Under the pieces are notes generated by a model. The model was given only the letters and a program-made list of their open reading frames with translations. It did not search any database and had not been told where the DNA came from. A program made the position numbers and the translations under genes. Shown piece after piece: positions 1 to 6,245 of a stretch of DNA of 8,499 nucleotides. The first letter of the stretch is position 1. Each line of letters opens with the position of its first letter. Location: the NCBI GenBank assembly GCA_964384675.1, contig CAYLNK010000299.1, forward strand, positions 1 to 8,499, read 5' to 3'. The DNA comes from CAYLNK01 sp964384675. GTDB lineage: Bacteria; Acidobacteriota; Thermoanaerobaculia; UBA5066.

Positions 1-75
1 CGGGCGCCTCGCGCAGCCCGGGCCCGGAAGGAGCAGGGCGATCGCCAGCGCGGCGCGTCTCGACGGGCGGGTCAT
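1..75 (-). CDS. 5' end of an exported protein, probable lipoprotein (partial)
   Basis: Seen: an ATG at 75..73 on the minus strand opens a frame that stays open for 25 codons to the window edge. The peptide has a basic start (TRPSRR), a hydrophobic core (AALAIALLLPG) and a cysteine at residue 21 (PGPGC). This is the shape of a bacterial lipoprotein signal peptide, although the lipobox is not canonical because proline is at -2 relative to Cys21. The stretch SRRAAL (residues 5-10) resembles a weak twin-arginine motif. No strong Shine-Dalgarno precedes the ATG. The gene lies downstream of the receptor gene in the same orientation but behind that gene's terminator, so it is probably transcribed separately; TATACC at about 93-98 (minus) is a possible -10 with no matching -35. 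The mature protein is outside the window, so its function is unknown. It could also be an ordinary Sec-secreted protein. Confidence 0.5.
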   Translation of the reverse strand, partial: MTRPSRRAALAIALLLPGPGCARRP

Positions 76-116
76 GACAACCGGTATACGTGCTCCGGCC
101 GGCAGGGTTACCGGAA

Positions 117-148
117 TGGAAAAGGGCCCCGGCGAGGCGCCGGGGCCC
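117..148 (-). terminator. Intrinsic terminator of the TonB-dependent receptor gene
   Basis: Seen: a perfect 10-bp GC stem (GGGCCCCGGC, positions 124-133, pairing with GCCGGGGCCC, 139-148) with a 5-base loop. On the minus strand it is followed at once by TTTT (123..120). It begins 21 bases after the receptor stop codon. This is the standard form of a Rho-independent terminator, with a short T-tract. It should end the receptor transcript before the partial gene at 1-75. Confidence 0.85.
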
Positions 149-169
149 GTGCGATCCGACGGAGAAGGT

Positions 170-3127
170 CTAGAAGCGGAGCCCGAACGAGACCCGGAAC
201 GTGCGGGGCAGCTGGTAGGAGCCGCTGTTGCGCGCCTGGCCGAACGTGGGCCCGTAGTTCCAGTTCGCGCCCGTGCCGCGCGCGCCCTGGGTGGGGTTCG
301 CGGTGAACGGGTTGAAGCTGGAGTAGTCGTTCCGCCGCGTGGCCGACGTCTCGACCGTGGTGTTGACGCCGAAGAGGCCGTCGGTGCGGTTGAACGCGAT
401 GATCCCCTGGTTGTTGAAGAGGTTCGCGACCTGCGGCTGGATGAAGACCTCGAGCGGCCCGAACGACTTGCCCCAGTTCAGGGCCAGGTCGGTCCGGTTG
501 ATGGTCGGGGTGTGGAACTCGTCGCGAGCCGTGAAGTAGTAGGCGCTGCTCAGCGGAGCCTGCAGGTAGCCGGGGTTCGTCACGTACGACGAGACCAGCA
601 CCGTCCCGACGGCGCCGTACGGCGAGCCGCTGTCCATCTGGTGATAGGCCGAGACCGACACCGAGCCGAGGAGCTTGGGGAGCGGGACGTCGTAGGTGGC
701 GTACGCGCGCACCTTGTGGCGCTGGTCGGCGGCGAGGCTGCCGCGCGGGGAGTTCCAGCGCTCCTGGACGTATTCCGGATAGGAGAGGAGGCTCGCGGGC
801 ACCGGACCGCTGTTGGGGGTCTCGCCGTCCACGTTCCCGATCAGGTGAGACCACGTCCAGTTGCCGCCGACGCTCAGGTGCTCGACGGGGCGCCACGAGA
901 ACTGGAGCTGCATCCCCGTGTAGTCACGGGAGAAGCGGCTGGAGTTCTCGATGAGGGTCAGGTCGTACTCGTTCCCCAGCGAATCGAAGACCGTGCCGGT
1001 GGTGCGGTCGGTGCGCTGGCTGTAGAAGTCGCGGTACTCGCGGCGGACGAAGTCCGCGCGGTAGGAGAAGCGCGGGCCGAGCGCGCCCGCGAGGGAGAGC
1101 TGGTACTCGTTGGTGTTCGGGGAGGTGAGACCGCCCCGGATCTGCGTGTTCACGCCCGGCACGCCGAAGTAGGCGACGGGGAGCTGGCACGCCGCGATGT
1201 TCGGGCAGCCCTTGGAGAAGATGTAGTCGAAGAACGTGCGCAGCGCCTGGTCCTGCGTCTGGAGCGGCTTCGTCGGGTCCGTGTTGACCTCGGGACCGGT
1301 GTAGTACCAGTAGAAGCCGGCGGGCTGGCCGGCGTCCGAGCCGGCATTCGCCAGGTTCTCCTGGATCGCGGCCACGTACTTGGCGTAGCTCGCGGTCACG
1401 CGCATCTTGCCGGTGCCGGTCGTGTCCCAGGTCGCGGCGAAGCGCGGGGAGATGTTCGTGTCGTTGGCCGAGACGACCCCGCGGCTGTCCACCGAGTGGT
1501 TCTGGTCCCAGCGGGCGCCGAGGTTGAACGAGAGGGTGTCGGTGAGGCGCCACGAGTCGTTCAGGAAGGCCGAGTCGGTCCTGAGGTCCGAGCCCTGGGA
1601 GAGGAGGCCGATCGGGGTGTAGCCGAAGTAGGTGGAGTCATCGAACACCGGGAAGATGTCGGTGCCCCGGATGATGGCGCTCGAGCCGAAGACCCGGTAG
1701 TCGCTCCCCGACTGGTAGTTGTTCGACCGGACCTGCCCCGAGAAGCGGTCGTAGCCGGCGACGATGGTGTGCGAGCCGAGCTTCGGCGTCGACAGGAAGT
1801 ACGTCCCCTTGAGGAGGATGTCCCGGTTGTCCCGGTCCTCGGGGTCGCAGACGCCGCAGAACGTCGGGGCGTGGTACCGGGCGTTCCCGCGCGACTGGTC
1901 GCGCAGAAGCGTCCCGGCGATCAGGTCGCGGGACTGGGCGCCGTAGTTCTCGAACGCGAACTTCCGCCGCGAGTACGAAGCCTCGAGGAAGAAGCTCGAG
2001 CTGAGCGTCCCGTTGTAGTTCAGCGCGAACAGCTCCTGCGGGAACTTCGGCGTGAAGAGGCTGGCGGTGTCCAGGATCGAGCCGAAGCGGAAGTTCTCGG
2101 TCTCCTGGTCGATCTTGGTGTAGTTCGCGGTGAGGGAGTGGTTCTGGAACGGGGTGAGCGTCAGCTTCCCCTCGTACCGCTTCTCGTCGTCCACCTCGGC
2201 GTACGAGATGTTGGTGACCGTGGTGGTCTTCGTCGCCTTGGTGGTCTCGAGGCGTCCCGCGCCGAAGAACCAGATCCGGTCCTTCCAGATCGGCCCGCCG
2301 ACGGTGGCCTCGTAGCGCGGGTTGACCTTGTCCTGGAGCGTCTCGTTGACCGGCGTGGTGCCCGCCCAGGAGTCGTTCGCGAGGTTCACGCGGAACGATC
2401 CGTGGTACTCGTTGCCGCCCGACTTGGTGAGGGCGTTGACGACGCCTCCCTGGAACCGGCCGTACTCGGCGGAGATGGCGCCCGTCGAGATGGTCGCCTC
2501 CTGGATGGCGTCCTCGATGTAGAGGTCGAGCGGCGTGCCCCGGATGTTGTCCTGCACGACGACCCCGTTCACCGTGAAGAGGTTGTCGAACGACGCGGCG
2601 CCCGAGATGACGAACGCCCCGTTGGGGCCGGTCGCGGCCACGCCGGGAGCGAGGTTCACGTACGACGCGAAGGTGCGCTGCGTCGGCAGCTTCTCGATGA
2701 GGGTGGCCGTGTACGTCGACGACGAGGTCGCCTCCTGCGAGATCGCCTCCGCCGCGGTCGCGACCACCTCGGCCGCCGTCGCGACGCCCTTCAGAGCGAG
2801 CGTCACGTCGACCTGGACAGATTGCGAGGCGCCGAGCCGGATCGTCTTCGTCTGGCTCTCGAAGCCGGAGATCTCGAACGCCACGGCGTACTCGCCGGGA
2901 GGGAGGTTCGGGAAGACGTAGGCGCCGTTGGCGCTCGTGACGGCGCTGCGCGACCCTTGCAGGTTGGCGGAGCGGGCCGTGACGGTCACGCCCGGCAGCC
3001 CCTGGCCTTCGTTGATCACCCGGCCGGAGACGTTGCCGGTCGGGAGCCCCTGGCCGATTAGCGGCAACGCCGTCAGCAACGAGAGGGCGAGGGCGAGGGG
3101 TCCGGTTCGGGATCTGATGAAGCGCAT
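170..3127 (-). CDS. TonB-dependent outer-membrane receptor, Oar-like with carboxypeptidase-regulatory domain
   Basis: Protein of 985 residues. Family role: energy-dependent uptake of a large or scarce ligand across the outer membrane, powered by TonB-ExbBD; the ligand cannot be told from sequence. Seen in order: signal peptide (residues 1 to about 26, core LALALSLLTALPLIG); a beta-sandwich carboxypeptidase-regulatory-like domain (about 31-112, GNVSGRV, GVTVTARS, GAYVFPNLPPGEY); a plug domain (about 120-240, LPTQRTF, APGV, FTVNGVVVQDN, AEYGRFQGGVVNALTKSGGN); a long beta-barrel ending in the typical terminal Phe (RTFRVSFGLRF). VVATAAEAI before the plug may serve as a TonB box, but weakly. Two close cysteine pairs, C424/C427 and C641/C647, fall in probable outside loops. 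Start: an ATG 105 bases further upstream exists, but 3127 has a strong AGGGAGGAG and is followed directly by the signal peptide. A single-gene unit with its own terminator. The family call is firm; the substrate is unknown. Confidence 0.93.
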   Translation of the reverse strand: MRFIRSRTGPLALALSLLTALPLIGQGLPTGNVSGRVINEGQGLPGVTVTARSANLQGSRSAVTSANGAYVFPNLPPGEYAVAFEISGFESQTKTIRLGASQSVQVDVTLALKGVATAAEVVATAAEAISQEATSSSTYTATLIEKLPTQRTFASYVNLAPGVAATGPNGAFVISGAASFDNLFTVNGVVVQDNIRGTPLDLYIEDAIQEATISTGAISAEYGRFQGGVVNALTKSGGNEYHGSFRVNLANDSWAGTTPVNETLQDKVNPRYEATVGGPIWKDRIWFFGAGRLETTKATKTTTVTNISYAEVDDEKRYEGKLTLTPFQNHSLTANYTKIDQETENFRFGSILDTASLFTPKFPQELFALNYNGTLSSSFFLEASYSRRKFAFENYGAQSRDLIAGTLLRDQSRGNARYHAPTFCGVCDPEDRDNRDILLKGTYFLSTPKLGSHTIVAGYDRFSGQVRSNNYQSGSDYRVFGSSAIIRGTDIFPVFDDSTYFGYTPIGLLSQGSDLRTDSAFLNDSWRLTDTLSFNLGARWDQNHSVDSRGVVSANDTNISPRFAATWDTTGTGKMRVTASYAKYVAAIQENLANAGSDAGQPAGFYWYYTGPEVNTDPTKPLQTQDQALRTFFDYIFSKGCPNIAACQLPVAYFGVPGVNTQIRGGLTSPNTNEYQLSLAGALGPRFSYRADFVRREYRDFYSQRTDRTTGTVFDSLGNEYDLTLIENSSRFSRDYTGMQLQFSWRPVEHLSVGGNWTWSHLIGNVDGETPNSGPVPASLLSYPEYVQERWNSPRGSLAADQRHKVRAYATYDVPLPKLLGSVSVSAYHQMDSGSPYGAVGTVLVSSYVTNPGYLQAPLSSAYYFTARDEFHTPTINRTDLALNWGKSFGPLEVFIQPQVANLFNNQGIIAFNRTDGLFGVNTTVETSATRRNDYSSFNPFTANPTQGARGTGANWNYGPTFGQARNSGSYQLPRTFRVSFGLRF

Positions 3128-3131
3128 GAAT

Positions 3132-3140
3132 CTCCTCCCT
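3132..3140 (-). promoter_or_regulatory. Ribosome-binding site of the TonB-dependent receptor
   Basis: Minus strand reads AGGGAGGAG, then ATTC, then ATG at 3127. This is nearly a full anti-Shine-Dalgarno match at good spacing. It fixes the start at 3127 rather than at the in-frame ATG at 3232, which would put 35 arginine- and proline-rich residues ahead of the signal peptide. Confidence 0.85.
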
Positions 3141-3194
3141 GTGTTTGAGCCCCGCGTGGGGGTCGATGCGCCCTCCAGAGCAACCCGGGTGCCG

Positions 3195-3210
3195 GGCCGC
3201 GCGCGCGGCC
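3195..3210. repeat. Perfect 16-base palindrome in the receptor leader
   Basis: GGCCGCGCGCGCGGCC equals its own reverse complement. It lies 68 bases upstream of the receptor start codon, so in the likely 5' leader. It could form a cruciform or an RNA stem, or bind a dimeric regulator. It consists only of G and C with a CG-repeat core, so chance in GC-rich DNA is a real alternative. Confidence 0.6.
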
Positions 3211-3490
3211 GTCCCGCGATCAAGGGTTTCATCCCTCGTTCGGGGGTCTCTCGTCACCGCCGGGACGGACCGCCGCAACGTGATCTCTGGGATCTTGGAT
3301 CGCTCCGGAATCCCGGAGTCCCTTCGTCAACCCGCCCGCGCCACCCGCCGGACCGCGAAGGGAGATACACGCGGAGGATCGGCGGGACGGTGACACCGGC
3401 GACATACCGGCGAGCGAGCGGCGGCCTTCGGACGAGGGACAGGTTCACCGCCCGGTGGTGATCGCGATCGCGGTGGCCGCGGCCGTGTGC

Positions 3491-3507
3491 CCCGGCGCCA
3501 CGCCGGG
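3491..3507 (-). terminator. Possible terminator hairpin after the toxin gene
   Basis: CCCGGCG-CCA-CGCCGGG forms a perfect 7-bp stem with a 3-base loop, starting 18 bases after the toxin stop on the minus strand. No T-run follows it, so it is not a standard intrinsic terminator. It may protect the 3' end, or may be chance in GC-rich DNA. Confidence 0.3.
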
Positions 3508-3525
3508 CCGGTCAGCCTTCCCCGC

Positions 3526-3939
3526 TCAGCGCATCCCTGGAATGCCGGCCTTCCGGCGCGCGGCTCTGAGGGCCGCATCACGAGTGGCCAGCGGCAAGCC
3601 CTTGCGCGCGGCGAGGTCGAGGTACGCCGCGTCGTACGCCGAGAGCCCGTGCTCCCTCGCTCGGGACAGGACGCCGGTCGTGGCGCCATGGAAGGAAACC
3701 TCCTCGACCACGATGGGCAGGGCTCCGAGAAGATCCAGGAACCCCCCGGCCTCGGCGCGGCTGAGGCGCCGCCGCCTCTCGGCCACGAGCAGCACGTTCG
3801 CGATCTCCAGCGGCCAGATCGCGGGCACGAGCGCCTCGCCGTCGGCGAGCGCTTCCAGGGCCGCCTCGGATTCGGCGTCAGCCTGATCCTGGAAGCACCA
3901 GGCGACGGTCACCGAGCAATCGAGGATGAAACGCCTCAG
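3526..3939 (-). CDS. vapC: VapC-like PIN-domain toxin (type II toxin-antitoxin), apparent CTG start
   Basis: Protein of 137 residues if started at 3939, the usual size for the family. Family role: Mg2+-dependent ribonuclease that cuts tRNA or rRNA and arrests growth unless bound by its antitoxin. Seen: all four acidic PIN positions, D7 in FILDCS, E45 in PLEIANVLL, D103 in SAYDAAYLDLA and D121 in LATRDA. Start: no ATG, GTG or TTG lies between the upstream coding region and D7. The first standard start, a GTG at 3912, would remove D7 and the first beta strand and has no ribosome-binding site. CTG at 3939..3937 overlaps the antitoxin stop (CTGA), sits 6 bases after GAGGAGGG, and gives RRFILDCS at the N-terminus as in the family, so I choose it. 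Second gene of the antitoxin operon, translationally coupled. The family is firm; the start is inferred and the RNA target unknown. Confidence 0.88.
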   Translation of the reverse strand: MRRFILDCSVTVAWCFQDQADAESEAALEALADGEALVPAIWPLEIANVLLVAERRRRLSRAEAGGFLDLLGALPIVVEEVSFHGATTGVLSRAREHGLSAYDAAYLDLAARKGLPLATRDAALRAARRKAGIPGMR

Positions 3940-4175
3940 CGACGTCCCTCCTCGATCATCGCCTTGACCGATAGCCGGCCGAGGCGACGGCCCGCCCTGA
4001 AGGCGCGGAGCGCGGAGATCGTCTCGGAAGCGCTCGAGCGCGGAGCCCCGGGCACGGGAACGAGCACGGCCACGGCAGCACCGTGCCGGGTGATCTGGAT
4101 GCTCTCTCCCCTGGCAACCTCCGCGAGGAGGCGCGACAGGTGAGTCTTCGCCTCGTACGCTCCGACGGACTTCAT
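3936..4175 (-). CDS. Phd/YefM-type antitoxin of the VapC-like toxin
   Basis: Protein of 79 residues, typical for the family. Role: binds and neutralises the adjacent PIN toxin through its C-terminus, and with the toxin represses its own promoter through its N-terminus. Seen: the Phd/YefM signature, VGAYEAKTHLSRLLAEVARG then ESIQITRHGAAVAVLVPV (about residues 4-42), followed by a charged tail ending MIEEGRR, a common toxin-binding end in antitoxins paired with PIN toxins. Start: the frame stays open upstream to 4259, but the family N-terminus begins at the ATG at 4175 (MKSVGAYEAK) and a promoter lies at 4192-4220. That promoter would leave only a very short leader, and the ribosome-binding site is weak (GGAA close to the ATG). 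The stop overlaps the toxin's CTG. Confident in family and pairing. Confidence 0.88.
   Translation of the reverse strand: MKSVGAYEAKTHLSRLLAEVARGESIQITRHGAAVAVLVPVPGAPRSSASETISALRAFRAGRRLGRLSVKAMIEEGRR
3946..3953 (-). promoter_or_regulatory. Ribosome-binding site deciding the toxin start
   Basis: Minus strand reads GAGGAGGG, inside the last codons of the antitoxin gene, and ends 6 bases before the CTG at 3939. Spacing is ideal for a start there. It is 33 bases from the GTG at 3912, too far to serve it. This supports a CTG start coupled to antitoxin termination. Confidence 0.75.
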
Positions 4176-4191
4176 CGTTCCGACCAGCCTC

Positions 4192-4220
4192 AGACTAGTC
4201 GGAGCCGACTCGACGGTCAA
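4192..4220 (-). promoter_or_regulatory. Sigma70-like promoter of the toxin-antitoxin operon
   Basis: Minus strand: TTGACC (4220..4215, 5 of 6 match to the -35 consensus), a 17-base spacer, then TAGTCT (4197..4192, with the key first, second and sixth bases of the -10). Transcription would start about 10-15 bases before the antitoxin ATG at 4175. Position and spacing fit well; the -10 is weak, as expected for a promoter that may be tightly repressed. Confidence 0.55.
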
Positions 4221-4225
4221 GAGTC
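4193..4225. promoter_or_regulatory. Overlapping palindromes, probable autoregulatory operator
   Basis: Three inverted repeats share GACT/AGTC half-sites: GACTAGTC (4193-4200); AGTCGG-AG-CCGACT (4197-4210); and GACTC (4207-4211) with GAGTC (4221-4225). They cover the -10, the spacer and the -35 of the predicted promoter. Type II antitoxins usually bind such palindromes and repress their own operon, more strongly in complex with toxin. Binding here is inference. Confidence 0.55.
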
Positions 4226-4259
4226 CCGACGACCACGAGCGGACCGACGGCACGGCCAC

Positions 4260-4384
4260 CGAAGACGGCGACCGGCTCGCGGCGCCGGCGGGGGAGCGCT
4301 ACCATCCGGCCATCCGGCAGCGGCGACGCCGCCTCTCCGCGCGGTGCTGAAGGTCTTCCGTCACCGTAGAAGGGCGATCTCGAA
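4260..4384. other. Divergent gap between the toxin-antitoxin unit and the glycan operon
   Basis: The glycosyltransferase operon promoter should lie here, but I find no convincing -35/-10 pair; TACCAT at 4300-4305 is the best -10 hexamer, without a partner. A tandem repeat CCATCCGG x2 occupies 4302-4317. GAAGGG at 4369-4374 may be the ribosome-binding site for the GTG at 4385, at a rather long spacing of 10 bases. Confidence 0.4.
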
Positions 4385-5275
4385 GTGGCTCGAATCCCGA
4401 GGATCTTCCATTTCGTCTTCGGCCTCAGGGAGCAACGCGAGCCGTTCCACCTGGCGTTTTACCTGTGCCTCGAGTCGTGCCGAGCGGTGAACCGCCCCGA
4501 CCGGATCCTCTTCCACTACCACCACGAGCCGTGGGGCCGCTACTGGGAGCTCGTCCGGCCGCACCTCACGCTCGTCCGCGTCCCCCTCGACCCGTTCGTG
4601 TCCGGCTTCGCCTACGGCGACCCCTCGGTCGCACGGTATCGATACGCCCACCAGTCGGACTTCATCCGTCTCGAGAAGCTGCTCGAGCACGGCGGCGTCT
4701 ACGCCGACATCGACACGCTCTTCGTGAACCCCTTCCCGGAACGCCTCTTTTCGGAGAGCTTCGTCCTGGGCCGTGAGGGCGACGTCGTCCCATCTCCGGG
4801 CGAGCCGGCCGAGCCGTCCCTGTGCAACGCGCTGATCATGTCCGAGCCCGGCGCCGAGTTCGGCCGCCGCTGGCTCGAGGAGATGCCCCAGGCCTTCGAC
4901 GGGACCTGGAGCCGCCACTCCACTCTCCTGCCGGAGAGGCTCCGGCAGCGGCATCCGGGCCTCGTGCGGGTCGAGCCGCAGCGGACCTTCTACAAGCACG
5001 CCTGGACCCGGGAGGGGCTGAGGACGCTCCTCGAGGGGCTGGACCGGGACTTCACGGGCGTCGTCAGCATGCACCTCTGGAGTCATCTCTGGTGGGCCCG
5101 GGGGCGTCGCGACTTCTCGTCGTTCCACGCGGGACGCCTGACCGAACGGCACGTGGCCCGCGTCGACACGACCTACAACGTGGCCGCCCGTCCCCACCTC
5201 CCCGCGCCCGAGGGTCCCGTCGAGCGGGTGCGCAGACTGCTGAGCGAGGGGCTGCGGCTCGGGGCACCCGGATGA
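4385..5275 (+). CDS. Glycosyltransferase with DXD sugar-binding region (GT32-like)
   Basis: Protein of 296 residues. Family role: transfers a hexose from a nucleotide sugar to a growing glycan, with the DXD motif holding the metal and nucleotide sugar; cytoplasmic or at the inner membrane face. Seen: IPRIFHFVFG at residues 4-13 (first strand of the fold, as in IPKIIHFVW-type proteins), AHQSDFIRLEKLLEHGG (88-104) followed by VYADIDTLFVNPF, with D108-I-D110 as the catalytic DXD. A later NALIMSEPGAEFGRRW segment and a HLWSHLWW stretch also match the Gly_transf_sug family. Start: GTG at 4385; an in-frame TAG lies just upstream (4367-4369), so nothing earlier is possible, and the family motif begins at residue 4. 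First gene of the operon; its stop overlaps the next start (ATGA). Family confident; donor and acceptor unknown. Confidence 0.88.
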   Translation: MARIPRIFHFVFGLREQREPFHLAFYLCLESCRAVNRPDRILFHYHHEPWGRYWELVRPHLTLVRVPLDPFVSGFAYGDPSVARYRYAHQSDFIRLEKLLEHGGVYADIDTLFVNPFPERLFSESFVLGREGDVVPSPGEPAEPSLCNALIMSEPGAEFGRRWLEEMPQAFDGTWSRHSTLLPERLRQRHPGLVRVEPQRTFYKHAWTREGLRTLLEGLDRDFTGVVSMHLWSHLWWARGRRDFSSFHAGRLTERHVARVDTTYNVAARPHLPAPEGPVERVRRLLSEGLRLGAPG

Positions 5276-6234
5276 CCGGCGAGAGCGTGAGCGTCGTCGT
5301 CCCGACGCGGGACCGGCCGGCCCTCCTCGAGACGGCCGTCCGCTCGCTCCTCCTCCAGACCCGGCCCGTGGACCAGATCGTCGTGGTGGACGACGGCTCG
5401 AGCGCCACCGGGCACCTCGCCGTGGTGGAGGAGCTCTCCCCGGTGATCCAGGTCGTGCGGCACGAGAAGCCGCGAGGCGCCGCGGCGGCCCGCAACACGG
5501 GCCTTTCGCACGCCACCGGAACGCACCTCCTCTTCCTGGACGACGACGACCTGGTCCACCCCCGCTTCGTCGAGGACGGGCTCCTCACGTTCGCCCATCG
5601 GCGCGAGGCGGACGTCGTCGTCTTCCTCTACGAATGCGTGTACATGCCCGACAGCCTGGGCGCGGTGTACCCGGTCGCGCTCCTCTTCGACTACGAGAGG
5701 CTGCCCGTCCAGCCGCTCCAGCTCGTGGACGGCGGAAACCCGGTCCCGCGGAACGCCCTGGAGAGCCGGCCGATATCGGCGTTCCTCCGCTTCCTGATCC
5801 CGATCCACTCGTGCCTGCTGCGGCGCTCGGCCCTCGACGGCATCCGCTTCCCCGAGGCGCTCACCCAGGGCGAGGACACGTACTTCTGGATCTCGCTGGC
5901 GGCCGCGGGTCGCCGGTTCGTGCTGGACGACCGGGTCTACGCCTTCGTCCGCCGTCACCCGGGGAACACGACCCGCTCGCGGTCGCGTTACGTCCACGAG
6001 ATCCAGGCGTGCTACGAGCGCCTCCTCGCCGACGGCCTCCTGACGGCTCCCGACGACGCCTTCCTCGCCCATCTGAAGCTCTTCTGGTTCAAGGGCGTCA
6101 CGCGCCGGCCGGGAAGGCTCCGGCACGCCGTCGCGATCCTCACCTCCCCGCGCCTGCTGCTTCGCGAGATGGCCTTCTGGGCGTGGAACCTGCGCGCGCG
6201 CCGACGGCTGCTGCGCTACTACTTCGGCGGGTGA
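5272..6234 (+). CDS. Family 2 (GT-A fold) glycosyltransferase
   Basis: Protein of 320 residues. Family role: inverting transfer of a sugar from a UDP-, GDP- or dTDP-sugar to an acceptor in polysaccharide or O-antigen assembly. Seen: VSVVVPTRDRPALLETAVRS (residues 6-25), VVVDDGSS (37-44, with nucleotide-binding D40 and D41), GAAAARNTG (69-77), the DXD-type LDDDD (89-93), and QGEDTYFWISLAAAG (198 onward), whose E200-D201 occupies the usual catalytic-base ED position. The C-terminal segment (LRHAVAILTSPRLLLREMAFW and following) is amphipathic to hydrophobic and arginine-rich, so peripheral membrane contact is possible. Start: ATG at 5272 overlaps the previous stop, giving translational coupling; the frame is open further upstream, but only as a shadow of the previous gene. 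All catalytic motifs are intact. Specificity cannot be assigned. Confidence 0.92.
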   Translation: MTGESVSVVVPTRDRPALLETAVRSLLLQTRPVDQIVVVDDGSSATGHLAVVEELSPVIQVVRHEKPRGAAAARNTGLSHATGTHLLFLDDDDLVHPRFVEDGLLTFAHRREADVVVFLYECVYMPDSLGAVYPVALLFDYERLPVQPLQLVDGGNPVPRNALESRPISAFLRFLIPIHSCLLRRSALDGIRFPEALTQGEDTYFWISLAAAGRRFVLDDRVYAFVRRHPGNTTRSRSRYVHEIQACYERLLADGLLTAPDDAFLAHLKLFWFKGVTRRPGRLRHAVAILTSPRLLLREMAFWAWNLRARRRLLRYYFGG

Positions 6235-6245
6235 CGGCGGGTGAC
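6226..6245 (+). repeat. Exact 10-base tandem duplication at the GT2/GT4 junction
   Basis: GGCGGGTGAC occurs twice in direct succession (6226-6235 and 6236-6245). Copy 1 holds the stop of the GT2 gene (TGA 6232-6234); copy 2 holds the GTG start of the GT4 gene (6241). Removing one copy would leave a GTGA stop/start overlap like the other junctions of this operon. Confidence 0.9.

Larger units (their letters stand above)
3128..3525. other. Intergenic region without a gene; receptor leader and 3' side of the toxin-antitoxin unit
   Basis: About 400 bases between the receptor start and the toxin stop, both on the minus strand. Frames open here are arginine-rich, lack family motifs and lack credible ribosome-binding sites, so I call no gene. 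Structure seen: the toxin-side hairpin at 3491-3507, an inverted repeat CTCCGG-AATC-CCGGAG at 3303-3318, and a perfect 16-base palindrome at 3195-3210. The receptor promoter should be here. TTGACG (3330..3325, minus) is a fair -35 hexamer, but no convincing -10 lies 16-18 bases from it, so I do not place the promoter. Confidence 0.6.

Noticed and set aside
74..3061. A 995-codon open frame on the plus strand, opposite the receptor gene
   Set aside because: It is rich in Arg, Val, Gly, Glu and Asp with no domain motif, and it mirrors a clear receptor gene. Long antisense frames are expected where third codon positions are nearly all G or C.
3128..3232. An upstream ATG (3232) that would lengthen the receptor by 35 residues
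   Set aside because: The extension is Arg/Pro-rich, precedes a perfect signal peptide, and lies upstream of the strong ribosome-binding site that serves 3127.
3325..3330. TTGACG (minus strand) as the -35 of the receptor promoter
   Set aside because: No acceptable -10 hexamer occurs at 16-18 bases downstream.
3487..4143. Plus-strand open frames across the toxin-antitoxin genes (for example 218 codons)
   Set aside because: They have no motif or ribosome-binding site, and the minus strand has conserved PIN and Phd residues.
4176..4259. A 28-residue N-terminal extension of the antitoxin
   Set aside because: It would place the predicted promoter and operator inside the coding region, and the family N-terminus matches the ATG at 4175.
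4822..5271. An upstream start for the GT2 gene
   Set aside because: The added 150 residues are an out-of-frame reading of the GT32-like gene; the ATG at 5272 forms a standard ATGA coupling.
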